This document shows, one piece after another, positions 16,551 to 25,371 of a stretch of DNA of 37,084 nt (within the stretch, counting starts at the first letter, position 1; every line of letters starts with the position of its first letter). Origin of the DNA: Acidimicrobiia bacterium (GTDB lineage: Bacteria; Actinomycetota; Acidimicrobiia; Spongiisociales; UBA5794). The translations under genes and the position numbers were made by a program. The notes under the pieces were generated by a model, which saw only the letters and a program-made list of their open reading frames with translations, ran no database searches and was not told where the DNA came from. The DNA is taken from the NCBI GenBank assembly GCA_029287195.1, contig JARFRN010000031.1, positions 1 through 37,084 on the forward strand, given 5' to 3'.

Positions 16551-16646
16551 ATGAAGAAACTCATTCTCGTTGCCATCGCAGCCATGGGCGGGGTCATGGT
16601 CTACAAGCTTCTCAATGAGGAGTATCAACCACCGCCGGTCAAGTGA
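16551..16646 (+). CDS. 31-aa single-TM small protein, DLW-39-like N-terminus
   Basis: MKKLILVAIAAMGGVMVYKLLNEEYQPPPVK; TAAGAT box 7 nt upstream of ATG; stop overlaps the GTG of the next gene (GTGA). Absent from the ORF track because of its length. Confidence 0.65.
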   Translation: MKKLILVAIAAMGGVMVYKLLNEEYQPPPVK

Positions 16647-17425
16647 CCGCAATCGCCACTCCCCACGGCGGGCTCTGGGTGCGCTCCTACGGCAACCCGC
16701 CTGCCGAGGTGGTCGGTTTGCACGGCTTCACGCTGCACGGTGGAATGTTCGCCGAGCTGGCCGAACTGACGAATGCAACATTCGCCGCACCCGATCTGCC
16801 GGGACACGGTCGCTCCACAATCGAGCCCATTACGATGTCGACCGCAGTCACAGCTGTAGCGAGCCTGTTGGCCGCATCGCCCGAGCCACCGATTCTGATG
16901 GGCTACTCGCAGGGCGGGCGAGTCGGGCTGCAGACCGCGCTGGCACATCCGACGCTGTTGAGAGCTCTGGTATTGGTTTCCGCATCGGCGGGTTTGCCGG
17001 AACCCGACCGCAGGGTGCGCCGCGTTGCCGACAACGCGCTCGCCGATCGAATCGAGAGTATCGGCATTGAACGATTCATCAACGAATGGCTGGCGAACCC
17101 GATGACGTCTACCCGGACCGTCGCAGCAGCAGACCGGGAGACGGACAGAGCACGGCGGTTGGAGAACAGTGCAGCCGGGTTGGCGGCGGCATTGCGCGGG
17201 ATAGGACAGGCCGCAGTTACGGATTCGTCTGCTGCGCTCGCATCGCTCCCGACGCCGGTGGTATGCGTGGCCGGAGGGCGGGACGAGATGTACACAGCAG
17301 CCGCATGGCGCATGGCGCGTGCGCGGAGTGAACGGCCCGTCATCGTTGCTCGTGCCGGCCACAACGTAATACTCGAGGCCCCAGAAGCGGTGGCGGACGT
17401 GATCAACGGATTGCTGAGTCTCTAG
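16643..17425 (+). CDS. Alpha/beta hydrolase, MenH-like
   Basis: VVGLHGFTLHGGMFAELAELTNATFAAPDLPGHGRS...PILMGYSQGGRVGLQTALAHPTLLRALVLVSASAGL...VAGGRDEMY...ARAGHNVILEAPEAV; GTG start. Confidence 0.8.
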   Translation: MTAIATPHGGLWVRSYGNPPAEVVGLHGFTLHGGMFAELAELTNATFAAPDLPGHGRSTIEPITMSTAVTAVASLLAASPEPPILMGYSQGGRVGLQTALAHPTLLRALVLVSASAGLPEPDRRVRRVADNALADRIESIGIERFINEWLANPMTSTRTVAAADRETDRARRLENSAAGLAAALRGIGQAAVTDSSAALASLPTPVVCVAGGRDEMYTAAAWRMARARSERPVIVARAGHNVILEAPEAVADVINGLLSL

Positions 17426-17455
17426 CAGTCGGGTTGTGCTTGGTTGGCGACCGAA

Positions 17456-18364
17456 TCAGTCGATGAAGCGCCTGATGGCGTCAACGTATTCACCGGCCCG
17501 GTTGAGGATCGACTCGTGATAGCCGCCGTTCACTTCCACCAATTCCGCTTCCGGCATCAGATCTGAGAGTTCATACTGGGCCTCGGGTGGCACCACTTGA
17601 TCCGCGGTGGGAATGAAGATCATCGTTCTCTGCGGAAGATGCCCTACCCAATTCCGGGAATCGAATCGCCACACTGCGGCCCCGACCTCGTAGTACAGAT
17701 CCGGGTCACGCTTCAGCAGCGCCTGATGCATCCACAGCCTGTGCTGCGGCCTGACGGCTCCGCTGCGATAGAGCAACTCGCCGGTGACCCTGGCCACTTC
17801 GTGGTTGCTCAAACGCAGCCCGCTGCGCCCGAGCCAAAAAGCCAATCGGGCGGCAGGCCGCAACCTTGGTATCGGCTGGGCAGCAGTGGCGGCAAGAACC
17901 ATCGCGCCGACATGGCGGGGATGACGGCGCGCCAGTTCCTGGACGACCATTCCACCCATCGAGTATCCGAGCACAGTAGCCCCAGAGACACCCATCGCAT
18001 CGAGCAAACCCGCAAGGTCGTCGGCGAGATCGGTGATCTCGACTGGGCCGCGCACCCAATCGCTCTTGCCGTGGTTGCGAAGGTCGGGGACTATCACCCG
18101 GTAGCCCTCTGCCAGCAACGGCACAATGCGGTGGAAAGTCATGGTGCCGTCGAGATTCCAGCCGTGGACCAGTACAAGCACCTGAGAGTCGGGATCACCC
18201 GCCTCCCGAACGAACATTTCGTGTTGACCAACGAAAAGAGTGCGGCCGGGTATCGGCAGCGGGTTGGCCTGCGGATGCGGAAAGCGTGGTGCCAGATCCG
18301 GACCGAACAGGCGCCAGGCCAGCCAGCCGGCAGCGGTGAAACCAGCGACTCTACGCAGCCGCAA
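17456..18364 (-). CDS. Alpha/beta hydrolase
   Basis: LVLVHGWNLDGTMTFHRIVPLLAEGYRVIVPDLRNHGKSD...ATVLGYSMGGMVVQELARRHPRHVGAMVLAATAAQ...FIPTADQVVPP...GGYHESILNRAGEY. Confidence 0.85.
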   Translation of the reverse strand: MRLRRVAGFTAAGWLAWRLFGPDLAPRFPHPQANPLPIPGRTLFVGQHEMFVREAGDPDSQVLVLVHGWNLDGTMTFHRIVPLLAEGYRVIVPDLRNHGKSDWVRGPVEITDLADDLAGLLDAMGVSGATVLGYSMGGMVVQELARRHPRHVGAMVLAATAAQPIPRLRPAARLAFWLGRSGLRLSNHEVARVTGELLYRSGAVRPQHRLWMHQALLKRDPDLYYEVGAAVWRFDSRNWVGHLPQRTMIFIPTADQVVPPEAQYELSDLMPEAELVEVNGGYHESILNRAGEYVDAIRRFID

Positions 18365-18367
18365 TTG

Positions 18368-18823
18368 CTAATCCCCGGCTGGAGAGCGATTGAGTCCCAG
18401 CGCGTCAACGGCAAGGACATGATCGGCAACCGGCACTCCCCCGATGAGATGTTCGACGATGATCCGTTCCATAACCGGTTCGTCGACCGAGTGGTACCAG
18501 ACGCCCTCCGGATAGACGACTGCGATAGGTCCCCTTTCGCAGATCCTGAGGCAATCGACTTTGGTGCGCAGGATCGCACCTCCGGCGGCAGTGACGGTGG
18601 GCGGAGGGACATCGAGGTCACGACCGCGCCATGGCGGCGGCGCGGACGAAACGCCGAGTGCCTTCAGGCGTCTCTTCAGATAGGTCCACACCACCGCGCT
18701 CTCCTCGTATGTGGAACAGCGCGGTGTCCCCTGTTGCGCGCAGAGGAAAATGTGACGATCAAGGCCTCCGATCCCGAGAGAGCGAGCAATCGCGTCAAGA
18801 CGCCGCTGTACGTTGTCATCCAT
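18368..18823 (-). CDS. (2Fe-2S) ferredoxin / thioredoxin-like ferredoxin domain protein
   Basis: [35 protein letters not shown]...[45 protein letters not shown]; Cx8C plus CxxxC pattern of thioredoxin-like [2Fe-2S] ferredoxins. Confidence 0.82.
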   Translation of the reverse strand: MDDNVQRRLDAIARSLGIGGLDRHIFLCAQQGTPRCSTYEESAVVWTYLKRRLKALGVSSAPPPWRGRDLDVPPPTVTAAGGAILRTKVDCLRICERGPIAVVYPEGVWYHSVDEPVMERIIVEHLIGGVPVADHVLAVDALGLNRSPAGD

Positions 18824-18889
18824 AGATCAACCAAGGTAGCCGCTCGGGCAAAACCCAAATCCGATTCCACGGCGCCTTATGATCGTTTC

Positions 18890-19603
18890 GTGGATTGGAA
18901 GCAGCATTTTGCCCGGATCTACCAAAACGAGCCGGAGAAGTATCAACGGCTGGTGGCGGCAGAAGACCGTACAGGTGAGCTGGCATCGCGCGTCGAGGAG
19001 CTCGCCACCGCCGGTAGCCGCATCGTCGACATCGGCGCCGGAACCGGCCGACTCACGCTCGGACTGTGCCGACCGGGCAATGAGATTCACGGAATCGACA
19101 AAGAGGCGGCGATGCTGGACATCGCCCGAGGCCGGCTCGAAGCTTGTGGCGGGCAGTGGCAGTTGAGCGTCGCCGACGCCCGCGAGCTACCGATTGCTAC
19201 CGGGTGGGCCGACGCCGCTATAGCGGGCTGGGTCTTTGGCCACTTCACCGAGTGGCACCCGGACGACTGGGAGCAAGAGCTGGACAAGGCAATCGCCGAG
19301 ATGGATCGTGTCGTCCGTCCGGAAGGCATCGAGGTCGTCATCGACACGCTGGGGACGGGCACCACTGAGCCGAAGGCACCCAACCAGGCGTTGGCTGAGT
19401 ACCACCTCCGACTGGAGGACCGTGGTTTCGAGCGAACGGTACTTCGCACCGACTACGAATTCGACTCTGTGGAGGAATCGATCGAGTTGCTGGATTGGTT
19501 CTTCGGACTCGGAGATTGGGCACGCCGGCACAACAACAAGCGGATACCCGAGTACACCGGCTGGTGGGAGCGAACGACATCCAATCAAGCACGCGGCGGG
19601 TAG
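18890..19603 (+). CDS. Class I SAM-dependent methyltransferase
   Basis: GTG start with TATGAT box exactly 6 nt upstream; VDWKQHFARIYQNEPEKYQRL...GSRIVDIGAGTGRLTLGLCRPGNEIHGIDKEAAMLDIARGRL. The ORF-track N-terminal extension to 17597 is antisense to other genes. Confidence 0.8.
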   Translation: MDWKQHFARIYQNEPEKYQRLVAAEDRTGELASRVEELATAGSRIVDIGAGTGRLTLGLCRPGNEIHGIDKEAAMLDIARGRLEACGGQWQLSVADARELPIATGWADAAIAGWVFGHFTEWHPDDWEQELDKAIAEMDRVVRPEGIEVVIDTLGTGTTEPKAPNQALAEYHLRLEDRGFERTVLRTDYEFDSVEESIELLDWFFGLGDWARRHNNKRIPEYTGWWERTTSNQARGG

Positions 19604-19626
19604 CGCACGCTCTACAGTGAAGCATT

Positions 19627-21522
19627 GTGAGCAAGCCCGTCAGCATCAGTGATCGACTAATCGCAACGGTCCGGAAGCGACTCGCCGCCAATCAGCCGGT
19701 GCGCCGCACACTGCCCGAGCGCGGACGGCTGCATATCGATCGCCAGTTGCCTTTTCTCGTTGTGTACCGACGGCGCCGTGCAGGAGCCGATGAGGGTACG
19801 GCCAGCCTGGTCCGCGGAGAGGCGTCGTACCTGATAGCGCCCTACGGGAGTAGGCACACCAGGAAGACGTCCGCTCTGCTCGAAGCTATCTCCGAGGAGA
19901 TGGTGGAGGTCTTCGGCGAATTTCTGGTCGTCGAAATCTGGAGCGCCCCGGCTCCGCCGTCGGTGCCGGACGAGCTAGGTGAACTTCCCAAACCGGCGTT
20001 TCGAGTTGTCGTCCCACGGCGCGACAGCGATTCAGCGAGCGTAGGCGCCCTGGTGGAGAGACTCGGCAAGATACGTATCCAAGGACGACGGGCTGAGGTG
20101 GAATTGGCTCCGGGAGGTCGCATGTCGCCGCCCGGGGAGCCTCGCCTCAACCGCAAGTTTGGATCAGCCAACTCCCCAATTCGTCTGATCGGTATCGAAG
20201 TCCGGCCCGTCTACCGCAACGATGAGACGGGAGAGATGTTCCCTGAAGTCCGCCGCTCTCTACACCGCCAGTTGTCCGTCGCCATCCAGCAAGCTGCATA
20301 TCACTTTGCGATTCATCAAACGACACACCGGCCACGTCACTATCAAGCGCTGGGGAGGAGGGCGATTGTCAAGGCAGTCACCGATGTTGATGCTCGACTT
20401 GCCGAGATAGCCGCGGCCTTTGATCTACTGCTTCTGGTCTCACCCGTCAACGCCGATCGGGAGTATCGATCGTTTCGGCGGAATGGGGAGCAACGACCAC
20501 CCCGGTTCAGGTACCGACCCATGGACATAGATCCGGACACGCTGAAACGCAAGCTCTACGCCATTCCAATCGAACGGGTCGAAGATCCGACGCTGGCGGC
20601 AATCTTCCGAGAGAAGCGGCGCGAGTTATCGCTACAACTCGATCTGTTGAGCGATCTCGGCACTCCCAGGTTCATACATACGGGCGTCGCGCTCTACGGG
20701 AGCGTCGACTCCGGCACCGTGAATGAGGCCGTGAGGGTTCTCGACCGCTGGCAAGCTGATGAGACACAGAGCTCCCGTACCGTCGGGGCGGACGCTTTTG
20801 CGGCGGCTGCACAACGGGAGATATCTCGCTATCAAGATATCTACCCGGCTCTTGGGGCCCGGGTTGAGATTCGGGACGACATCAACTCGTTGATGGTGTC
20901 ACAAGGCCACTTGCTGGTTGGGTCGGCGGTGAGGATTCCGGTGGGAAGAGTCGAAGCGCTGGTGCAACACGAAGTGGGTACCCACGTCGTCACCTATTGG
21001 AACGGGCGCGCCCAGCGGCTCCGCCTTCTGTCGAATGGGCTCGCCCGGCATGAGGAGCTCCAGGAAGGTCTCGCGGTTCTCGCCGAGTATCTCGTTGCGG
21101 GGCTGACCCCGGCCAGACTCCGCGCCGTCGCCGGAAGGGTCGTTGCCGCCCAATCTGTTGTCGATGGAGCCGGGTTCATCGATACCTATCGGCAGCTGCG
21201 CAACGAGCACGGCTTCGGCAGTCGCCTCGCATTCCAGACTGCCACCCGGCTGCACCGTGGCGGAGGCTTCGTAAAGGATGCGATCTACTTCCGTGGACTG
21301 CGCGCCGTTATCGGCTACCTTGCGGAAGGGGGCCGGCTCGACACGCTGCTCATCGGCAAAATCGCAGTCGAACAGGTTCCGGTAATCGAGGAGCTCCAGC
21401 GGCGGGGAGTCCTCGAGCCGCCGCCGCTGCGTCCCGCTTACCTGGACGAACCCGACACCCACTATCAGCTGGAGAAGCTGCGCAACGGCATAGATATCGC
21501 GTCGCTGGCCGGGGCGGGCTAG
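19627..21522 (+). CDS. DUF1704 / QEGLA-motif metallopeptidase-like protein (MATCAP-like)
   Basis: 631 aa; HEVGTHVVTYWNGRAQRLRLLSNGLARHEELQEGLAVLAEYLVAGLTPARLRAVAGRVVAAQSVVDGAGFIDTYRQLRNEHGFGSRLAFQTATRLHRGGGFVKDAIYFRGL: HExxxH plus QEGLA. Confidence 0.87.
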   Translation: MSKPVSISDRLIATVRKRLAANQPVRRTLPERGRLHIDRQLPFLVVYRRRRAGADEGTASLVRGEASYLIAPYGSRHTRKTSALLEAISEEMVEVFGEFLVVEIWSAPAPPSVPDELGELPKPAFRVVVPRRDSDSASVGALVERLGKIRIQGRRAEVELAPGGRMSPPGEPRLNRKFGSANSPIRLIGIEVRPVYRNDETGEMFPEVRRSLHRQLSVAIQQAAYHFAIHQTTHRPRHYQALGRRAIVKAVTDVDARLAEIAAAFDLLLLVSPVNADREYRSFRRNGEQRPPRFRYRPMDIDPDTLKRKLYAIPIERVEDPTLAAIFREKRRELSLQLDLLSDLGTPRFIHTGVALYGSVDSGTVNEAVRVLDRWQADETQSSRTVGADAFAAAAQREISRYQDIYPALGARVEIRDDINSLMVSQGHLLVGSAVRIPVGRVEALVQHEVGTHVVTYWNGRAQRLRLLSNGLARHEELQEGLAVLAEYLVAGLTPARLRAVAGRVVAAQSVVDGAGFIDTYRQLRNEHGFGSRLAFQTATRLHRGGGFVKDAIYFRGLRAVIGYLAEGGRLDTLLIGKIAVEQVPVIEELQRRGVLEPPPLRPAYLDEPDTHYQLEKLRNGIDIASLAGAG

Positions 21523-22298
21523 CGCCCCAGGTGCGATCGAACAGCCGCAGCAGCAACCGCCAGCGCTTCACCGACGGCGACGATTACAGCGTCGTCGGGC
21601 TGCCCGGTCCACTCGTCCATGTAGATCTTCTTGACCTCGATTGCGATCGTGCACCCCCGCCCGGCGTACTTGCTGTTGATCCAACGACTCATGTGCCCGC
21701 CCCTGAATCGAACGTTTTCGCGAACATCGAGATGGCCGCCATCGAAGGGATGGCGCGCCAGCGACTCGATGAAGGTCTCAACCACATCGCCCCACCTATC
21801 ACGATCCACCGATCCGGTACCGACGTTGACTTCGGGGTTTGCGGTGGGATCGTCCACGGGCGCATCGGGGCCCTGGCGGCGCTGGTTGTAGGAGTGGATG
21901 TCAAAGACTACGAAACCGGGGAACTCGGCAGCCATCTCGTCGCAGACGTCGGCGAGGTCTGCGTAGAAGCTGTCATAGATCTCTTGCGTCCTCTTCACGA
22001 GGTCATCTGGAAGGGGCCGATCCCACAACTCGAGTCCCCAGGCGTCTTGCGGGCTCGAGTAGATTGTGGCTTCGCGTGGTCTGTTGAGGTCGAGCTCGAA
22101 GCGTGATGCCGACACCGCAATCGAGTTGGCGGCATACCACAGCCATTGGTCGGTGAATGGGTCCTCCTCGCGGAGCCGAATCTCCTCTGGAATGACGCAA
22201 CGAGCCGCCACCTCTGGACGGAGCTCATGGCCGGCATGGATCGCAGTTGCCAGGATCGGGTCGTCACCCCTGGCGACCTCCCAACGTACGCCGCTCAT
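21519..22298 (-). CDS. N-formylglutamate amidohydrolase family protein
   Basis: ATAIHAGHELRPEVAARCVIPEEIRLREEDPFTDQWL...SRFELDLNRPREATIYSSPQDAWGLELW...FVVFDIHSYNQRR...HMSRWINSKYAGRGCTIAIEVKKIYMDEWTGQ. Confidence 0.85.
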   Translation of the reverse strand: MSGVRWEVARGDDPILATAIHAGHELRPEVAARCVIPEEIRLREEDPFTDQWLWYAANSIAVSASRFELDLNRPREATIYSSPQDAWGLELWDRPLPDDLVKRTQEIYDSFYADLADVCDEMAAEFPGFVVFDIHSYNQRRQGPDAPVDDPTANPEVNVGTGSVDRDRWGDVVETFIESLARHPFDGGHLDVRENVRFRGGHMSRWINSKYAGRGCTIAIEVKKIYMDEWTGQPDDAVIVAVGEALAVAAAAVRSHLGR

Positions 22299-23338
22299 AA
22301 GGTCGCCATCTCCCGGTTGTCGAATTTGCGCTGGTAGAACCGCATGTATTCGACCTTCCTGGCGAGCGCGTCAAGAACCGCCTCGGTGAAATTGACGCCC
22401 TCCAGCTTCTGGGCCGAACCAAGACCGCCGGGGGTGAAGACGTTGATCTCCATCAATTTGTCCCCCACGATGTCGAGCCCAACAAGGAACATCCCGTCCT
22501 GAACCAATTTCGGACGAACCATCTCGGAGAGACTGAAGGCGTCGTCATCGAGCACCGCCTTGGCAAGACTGCCCCCGGCGTGGATGTTCGAACGCATGTC
22601 TCCACCCTGTCGGACCCTGCGGAAAGCGGCATACCTACCGCGATGACGCAGCGGGCTTCCGTTCATCAGAAACAGCCGGGTATCGCCCTCCTCAGCGCGG
22701 GTCAAATACTCCTGGGCGATGACATAGCCATCACGGCTGACTGCATCGATGATCTGATTGAGATTCGCCGCATCGTCGTGCCGCACCAAAAAGACCCCTT
22801 CACCTCCCGATCCCTGGAGCGGCTTGAGCACAACCCGTCCTCGATCGGCCACGAAGGCTTTGATTTCGCTGCGGTTTCGTGTGATGAGCGTTTCCGGCCG
22901 CACCTCCTCAGGAAAGGTCTGGAAGTACATCTTGGTTTGCGCTTTCGCCAGACCGTTCGGATCGTTGAGGACGATAACCCCATGGCGCATGGCTATCCGC
23001 CCGAAGTCGATTGCGGCGGTTTTGGCCCAGTCCCTCCGCCCCTTCTCCGTTGACGGATCGTTGCGCAGCATCAGCACATCGAGATCATCCACCACCACCC
23101 GTTCCTGGACCGTATTGGGTCCCTGGAGATCCCGCAGATAGGCACTCCCGGTCTTGTAGCGCTGCCGGGGCACCCGGCGCGCTGTTGCCTTGACCTGCTC
23201 GTCGGAGTCATACGCAAGGTCGCCGACGCTGATCGTCCATGCCTCCCAGCCGCGGTTGGTTGCGGCCACCCCGAGTCGGGTGGTGGTGTAGACCGCCTGT
23301 TCGGTGGCGATGTCATTCACTACAAAGGCAAGCTTCAC
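22295..23338 (-). CDS. Glutathione synthetase/RimK-like ATP-grasp ligase
   Basis: VKLAFVVNDIATEQAVYTTTRLGVAATNRGWEAWTISVGDL...VLMLRNDPSTEKGRRDWAKTAAIDFGRIAMRHGVIVLNDPNGLAKAQTKMYFQTFPEEVRPETLITR...RVVLKPLQGSGGEGVFLV...DIVGDKLMEINVFTPGGLGSAQ. Start chosen at GTG 23338; ATGA overlap with the amidohydrolase. Confidence 0.85.
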   Translation of the reverse strand: MKLAFVVNDIATEQAVYTTTRLGVAATNRGWEAWTISVGDLAYDSDEQVKATARRVPRQRYKTGSAYLRDLQGPNTVQERVVVDDLDVLMLRNDPSTEKGRRDWAKTAAIDFGRIAMRHGVIVLNDPNGLAKAQTKMYFQTFPEEVRPETLITRNRSEIKAFVADRGRVVLKPLQGSGGEGVFLVRHDDAANLNQIIDAVSRDGYVIAQEYLTRAEEGDTRLFLMNGSPLRHRGRYAAFRRVRQGGDMRSNIHAGGSLAKAVLDDDAFSLSEMVRPKLVQDGMFLVGLDIVGDKLMEINVFTPGGLGSAQKLEGVNFTEAVLDALARKVEYMRFYQRKFDNREMATL

Positions 23339-23449
23339 GCGACTCCACTTCTCAGAAACAACGGTGGGTTCCACCGGCCATCCGGAATGTCACCCATGGC
23401 AGACCGACGATACACCGGCCGAGCCGCCAGCAACAGGCTCCATTCCCGA

Positions 23450-24277
23450 CTAAGGCTTCTCCAGCCTCCTGATCTCGAATGGCGTCCCCCCGTCGGGGAA
23501 ATCGAAGCGAACGGCCGCCGTCTTCTCCGACATGTGGTGAACCCTGAGAAACAACTCCACGAATGGGTCGTCGTAGCCCGACGAACCAATGCTCACAGCG
23601 AGCATCCCCCGTTCGACGGTGAAGCCCCCATCCGCAACAACGCCGGGCAGCGTCACCCCGTTGAGCGTTACCAGCACCCGATCCTCCGTCTCGTAACCGG
23701 CCGCGCGGAGATGGGACCTACGCATGCTCGTCTTGATGTTGCCGAAACCGTCGGTCCATGCGACCAAGTTGGGGGGCGCGGCCTCGATTGTGGCGGGGTC
23801 GAGTTCCGCTCCAAGAACCGACCGATCCCCGTCGACGATCGCAGCAACACGCCGCGGGAAGAAATCGCGGGATCGGAATTGCGACCCGGCGTCGGGGCTG
23901 ATGACCTCCCGGTACTCGGCCACTTCACCCTTCACGAAGCCGAAGGCGAACTCTGAGGAGACGCTGACTATCTCGACATCATTGCGCAGCCGCGCATACT
24001 GCAGCCTGCGCCCGCGGTTCTCGGTGGCCATCTCATGGCGGTCGCGGCGTGGTGCCGAATTCCCGAAGATCACAGTACGCGCCGCAACAGGAGCTAGGGC
24101 CAACTGTGCCGTGACAAAACCGACTGCGATGGTGTCGAGCGGCGGAGTCGCCGTTTGATGAATCAGGACGGCGCTCGGTTCGCCCAGGTGATGATGTAGC
24201 CGGGTCTTGATCTCGGCAAACTCGAGCCCGTCGGGGGCGTAATCGCAAACCAGATGAAGAAGTGCTTCTCGTACCAC
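23450..24277 (-). CDS. Divergent DUF62-like (SAM hydroxide adenosyltransferase / chlorinase-fluorinase fold) protein
   Basis: FRSRDFFPRRVAAIVDGDRSVLGAELD and LVAWTDGFGNIKTSM resemble DUF62 F-H-G-R-D-x-F-A-P and D-x-F-G-N-L-I-T-N blocks. GTG start with TACCAT box 7 nt upstream. Confidence 0.5.
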   Translation of the reverse strand: MVREALLHLVCDYAPDGLEFAEIKTRLHHHLGEPSAVLIHQTATPPLDTIAVGFVTAQLALAPVAARTVIFGNSAPRRDRHEMATENRGRRLQYARLRNDVEIVSVSSEFAFGFVKGEVAEYREVISPDAGSQFRSRDFFPRRVAAIVDGDRSVLGAELDPATIEAAPPNLVAWTDGFGNIKTSMRRSHLRAAGYETEDRVLVTLNGVTLPGVVADGGFTVERGMLAVSIGSSGYDDPFVELFLRVHHMSEKTAAVRFDFPDGGTPFEIRRLEKP

Positions 24278-24318
24278 CGGCGAGATGGTACCGCCACTCG
24301 CTCGGATCTCCGAGGCCC

Positions 24319-25371
24319 CTATGTGACGGTGATGCGCCCTGTCGGCCCATCGGCAAACTGGCGAGCCACCACCCGACCAATGATCTCACCCTTCTCGCCT
24401 TCGTCCTCTAGAGCCTGCAGCAAAGCACCGACAAGAGGACCATCGACGGCGATGAGCAGGCCCCCGCTGGTTTGGGCATCGGCCAACAACAGCCGATCGG
24501 GTTCGGCGGCGTCACCAAGCCGGGTGAATCGGGCGGCTGCGGCGAGATTACGGCGAGTGCCTCCCGGAACCACGCCATCGACGGCGAGCCGGCGTACTCC
24601 GGGCAGCAGCGGAATCGCTGCGAGTTCGATCTCGGCACTGACCCCGCTGGCCCGAATGATCTCGCCGAGATGACCCAGAAGCCCAAAGCCGGTTACATCC
24701 GTGGCTGCAGTGACCCCGACGCGCCGCATCGCGCGCGCCGCACCGGCGTTGAGCCGCGCCATGCTTTCCACTGCGGTGGCGCGCTGAAGCTCTGAGGCAA
24801 CGCCACGCTTGATGGCCGTAGCGATCAGGCCGGTGCCGATCGGCTTCGTCAACACCAGCGCATCGCCCGGCCGGGCACCGGCATTGGTAATCACCTCCTC
24901 CGGGTGGACGACACCGGTTACTGCCAGCCCGTACTTGGGCTCCGTGTCGTCGATGCTGTGCCCGCCGACCAGTGCACACTCGGCCTCGGCCAGTACCGCA
25001 GCACCGCCTTCGATTACCTCCCCGAGGAGATCGAACGGCAGCTTGTCCCGCGGCCATCCCACCAGCTGCAGAGCGGTGAGCGGGGAGCCGCCCATCGCAT
25101 AGACGTCTGACAAGGCGTTGGCCGCGGCAATCCTGCCCCAATCGAATGCCTCGTCGACGATGGGGGTGAAGAAGTCAACCGTCTGGACGAGCGCTACTTC
25201 ATCGCTGATGCGATATACGCCGGCATCATCGGATCCGGCGATGCCGACGAGCACATCCTCTCCGGCGACGATTGATAGGTTGTTCAGGGGGCGCAGGACC
25301 TGCGCCAGCTCGTCAGGGCCGAGTTTGCACGCTCAACCGGCACCGTGCGAGAACGACGTGAGTCGCGTCAC
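24319..25371 (-). CDS. selD: Selenide, water dikinase, selenocysteine-containing (TGA = Sec at codon 13)
   Basis: GTG start at 25371 with SD AAGGAG. MTRLTSFSHGAG(TGA)ACKLGPDELAQVLRPLNNLSIVAGEDVLVGIAGSDDAGVY..., then VQTVDFFTPIVDEAFDWGRIAAANALSDVYAMGG. TGA occupies 25335..25333 (minus); 351 codons in a single frame. Confidence 0.94.
25290..25306 (-). promoter_or_regulatory. Candidate bacterial SECIS element within selD
   Basis: GGCGCAG-GUC-CUGCGCC perfect 7-bp hairpin, GGUC at its apex, 32 nt after the UGA codon. Confidence 0.7.

Noticed and set aside
17597-18889. Long N-terminal extension of the 668-aa ORF 17597..19603
   Set aside because: It is antisense to the alpha/beta hydrolase and ferredoxin-like genes; only the part from GTG 18890 has a methyltransferase pattern and a TATGAT box 6 nt upstream.
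25254-25371. Reading selD as starting at 25254 (as in the ORF track)
   Set aside because: Would delete the SHGAG-x-ACK catalytic segment; upstream SD/GTG and in-frame UGA fit a Sec-containing SelD much better.
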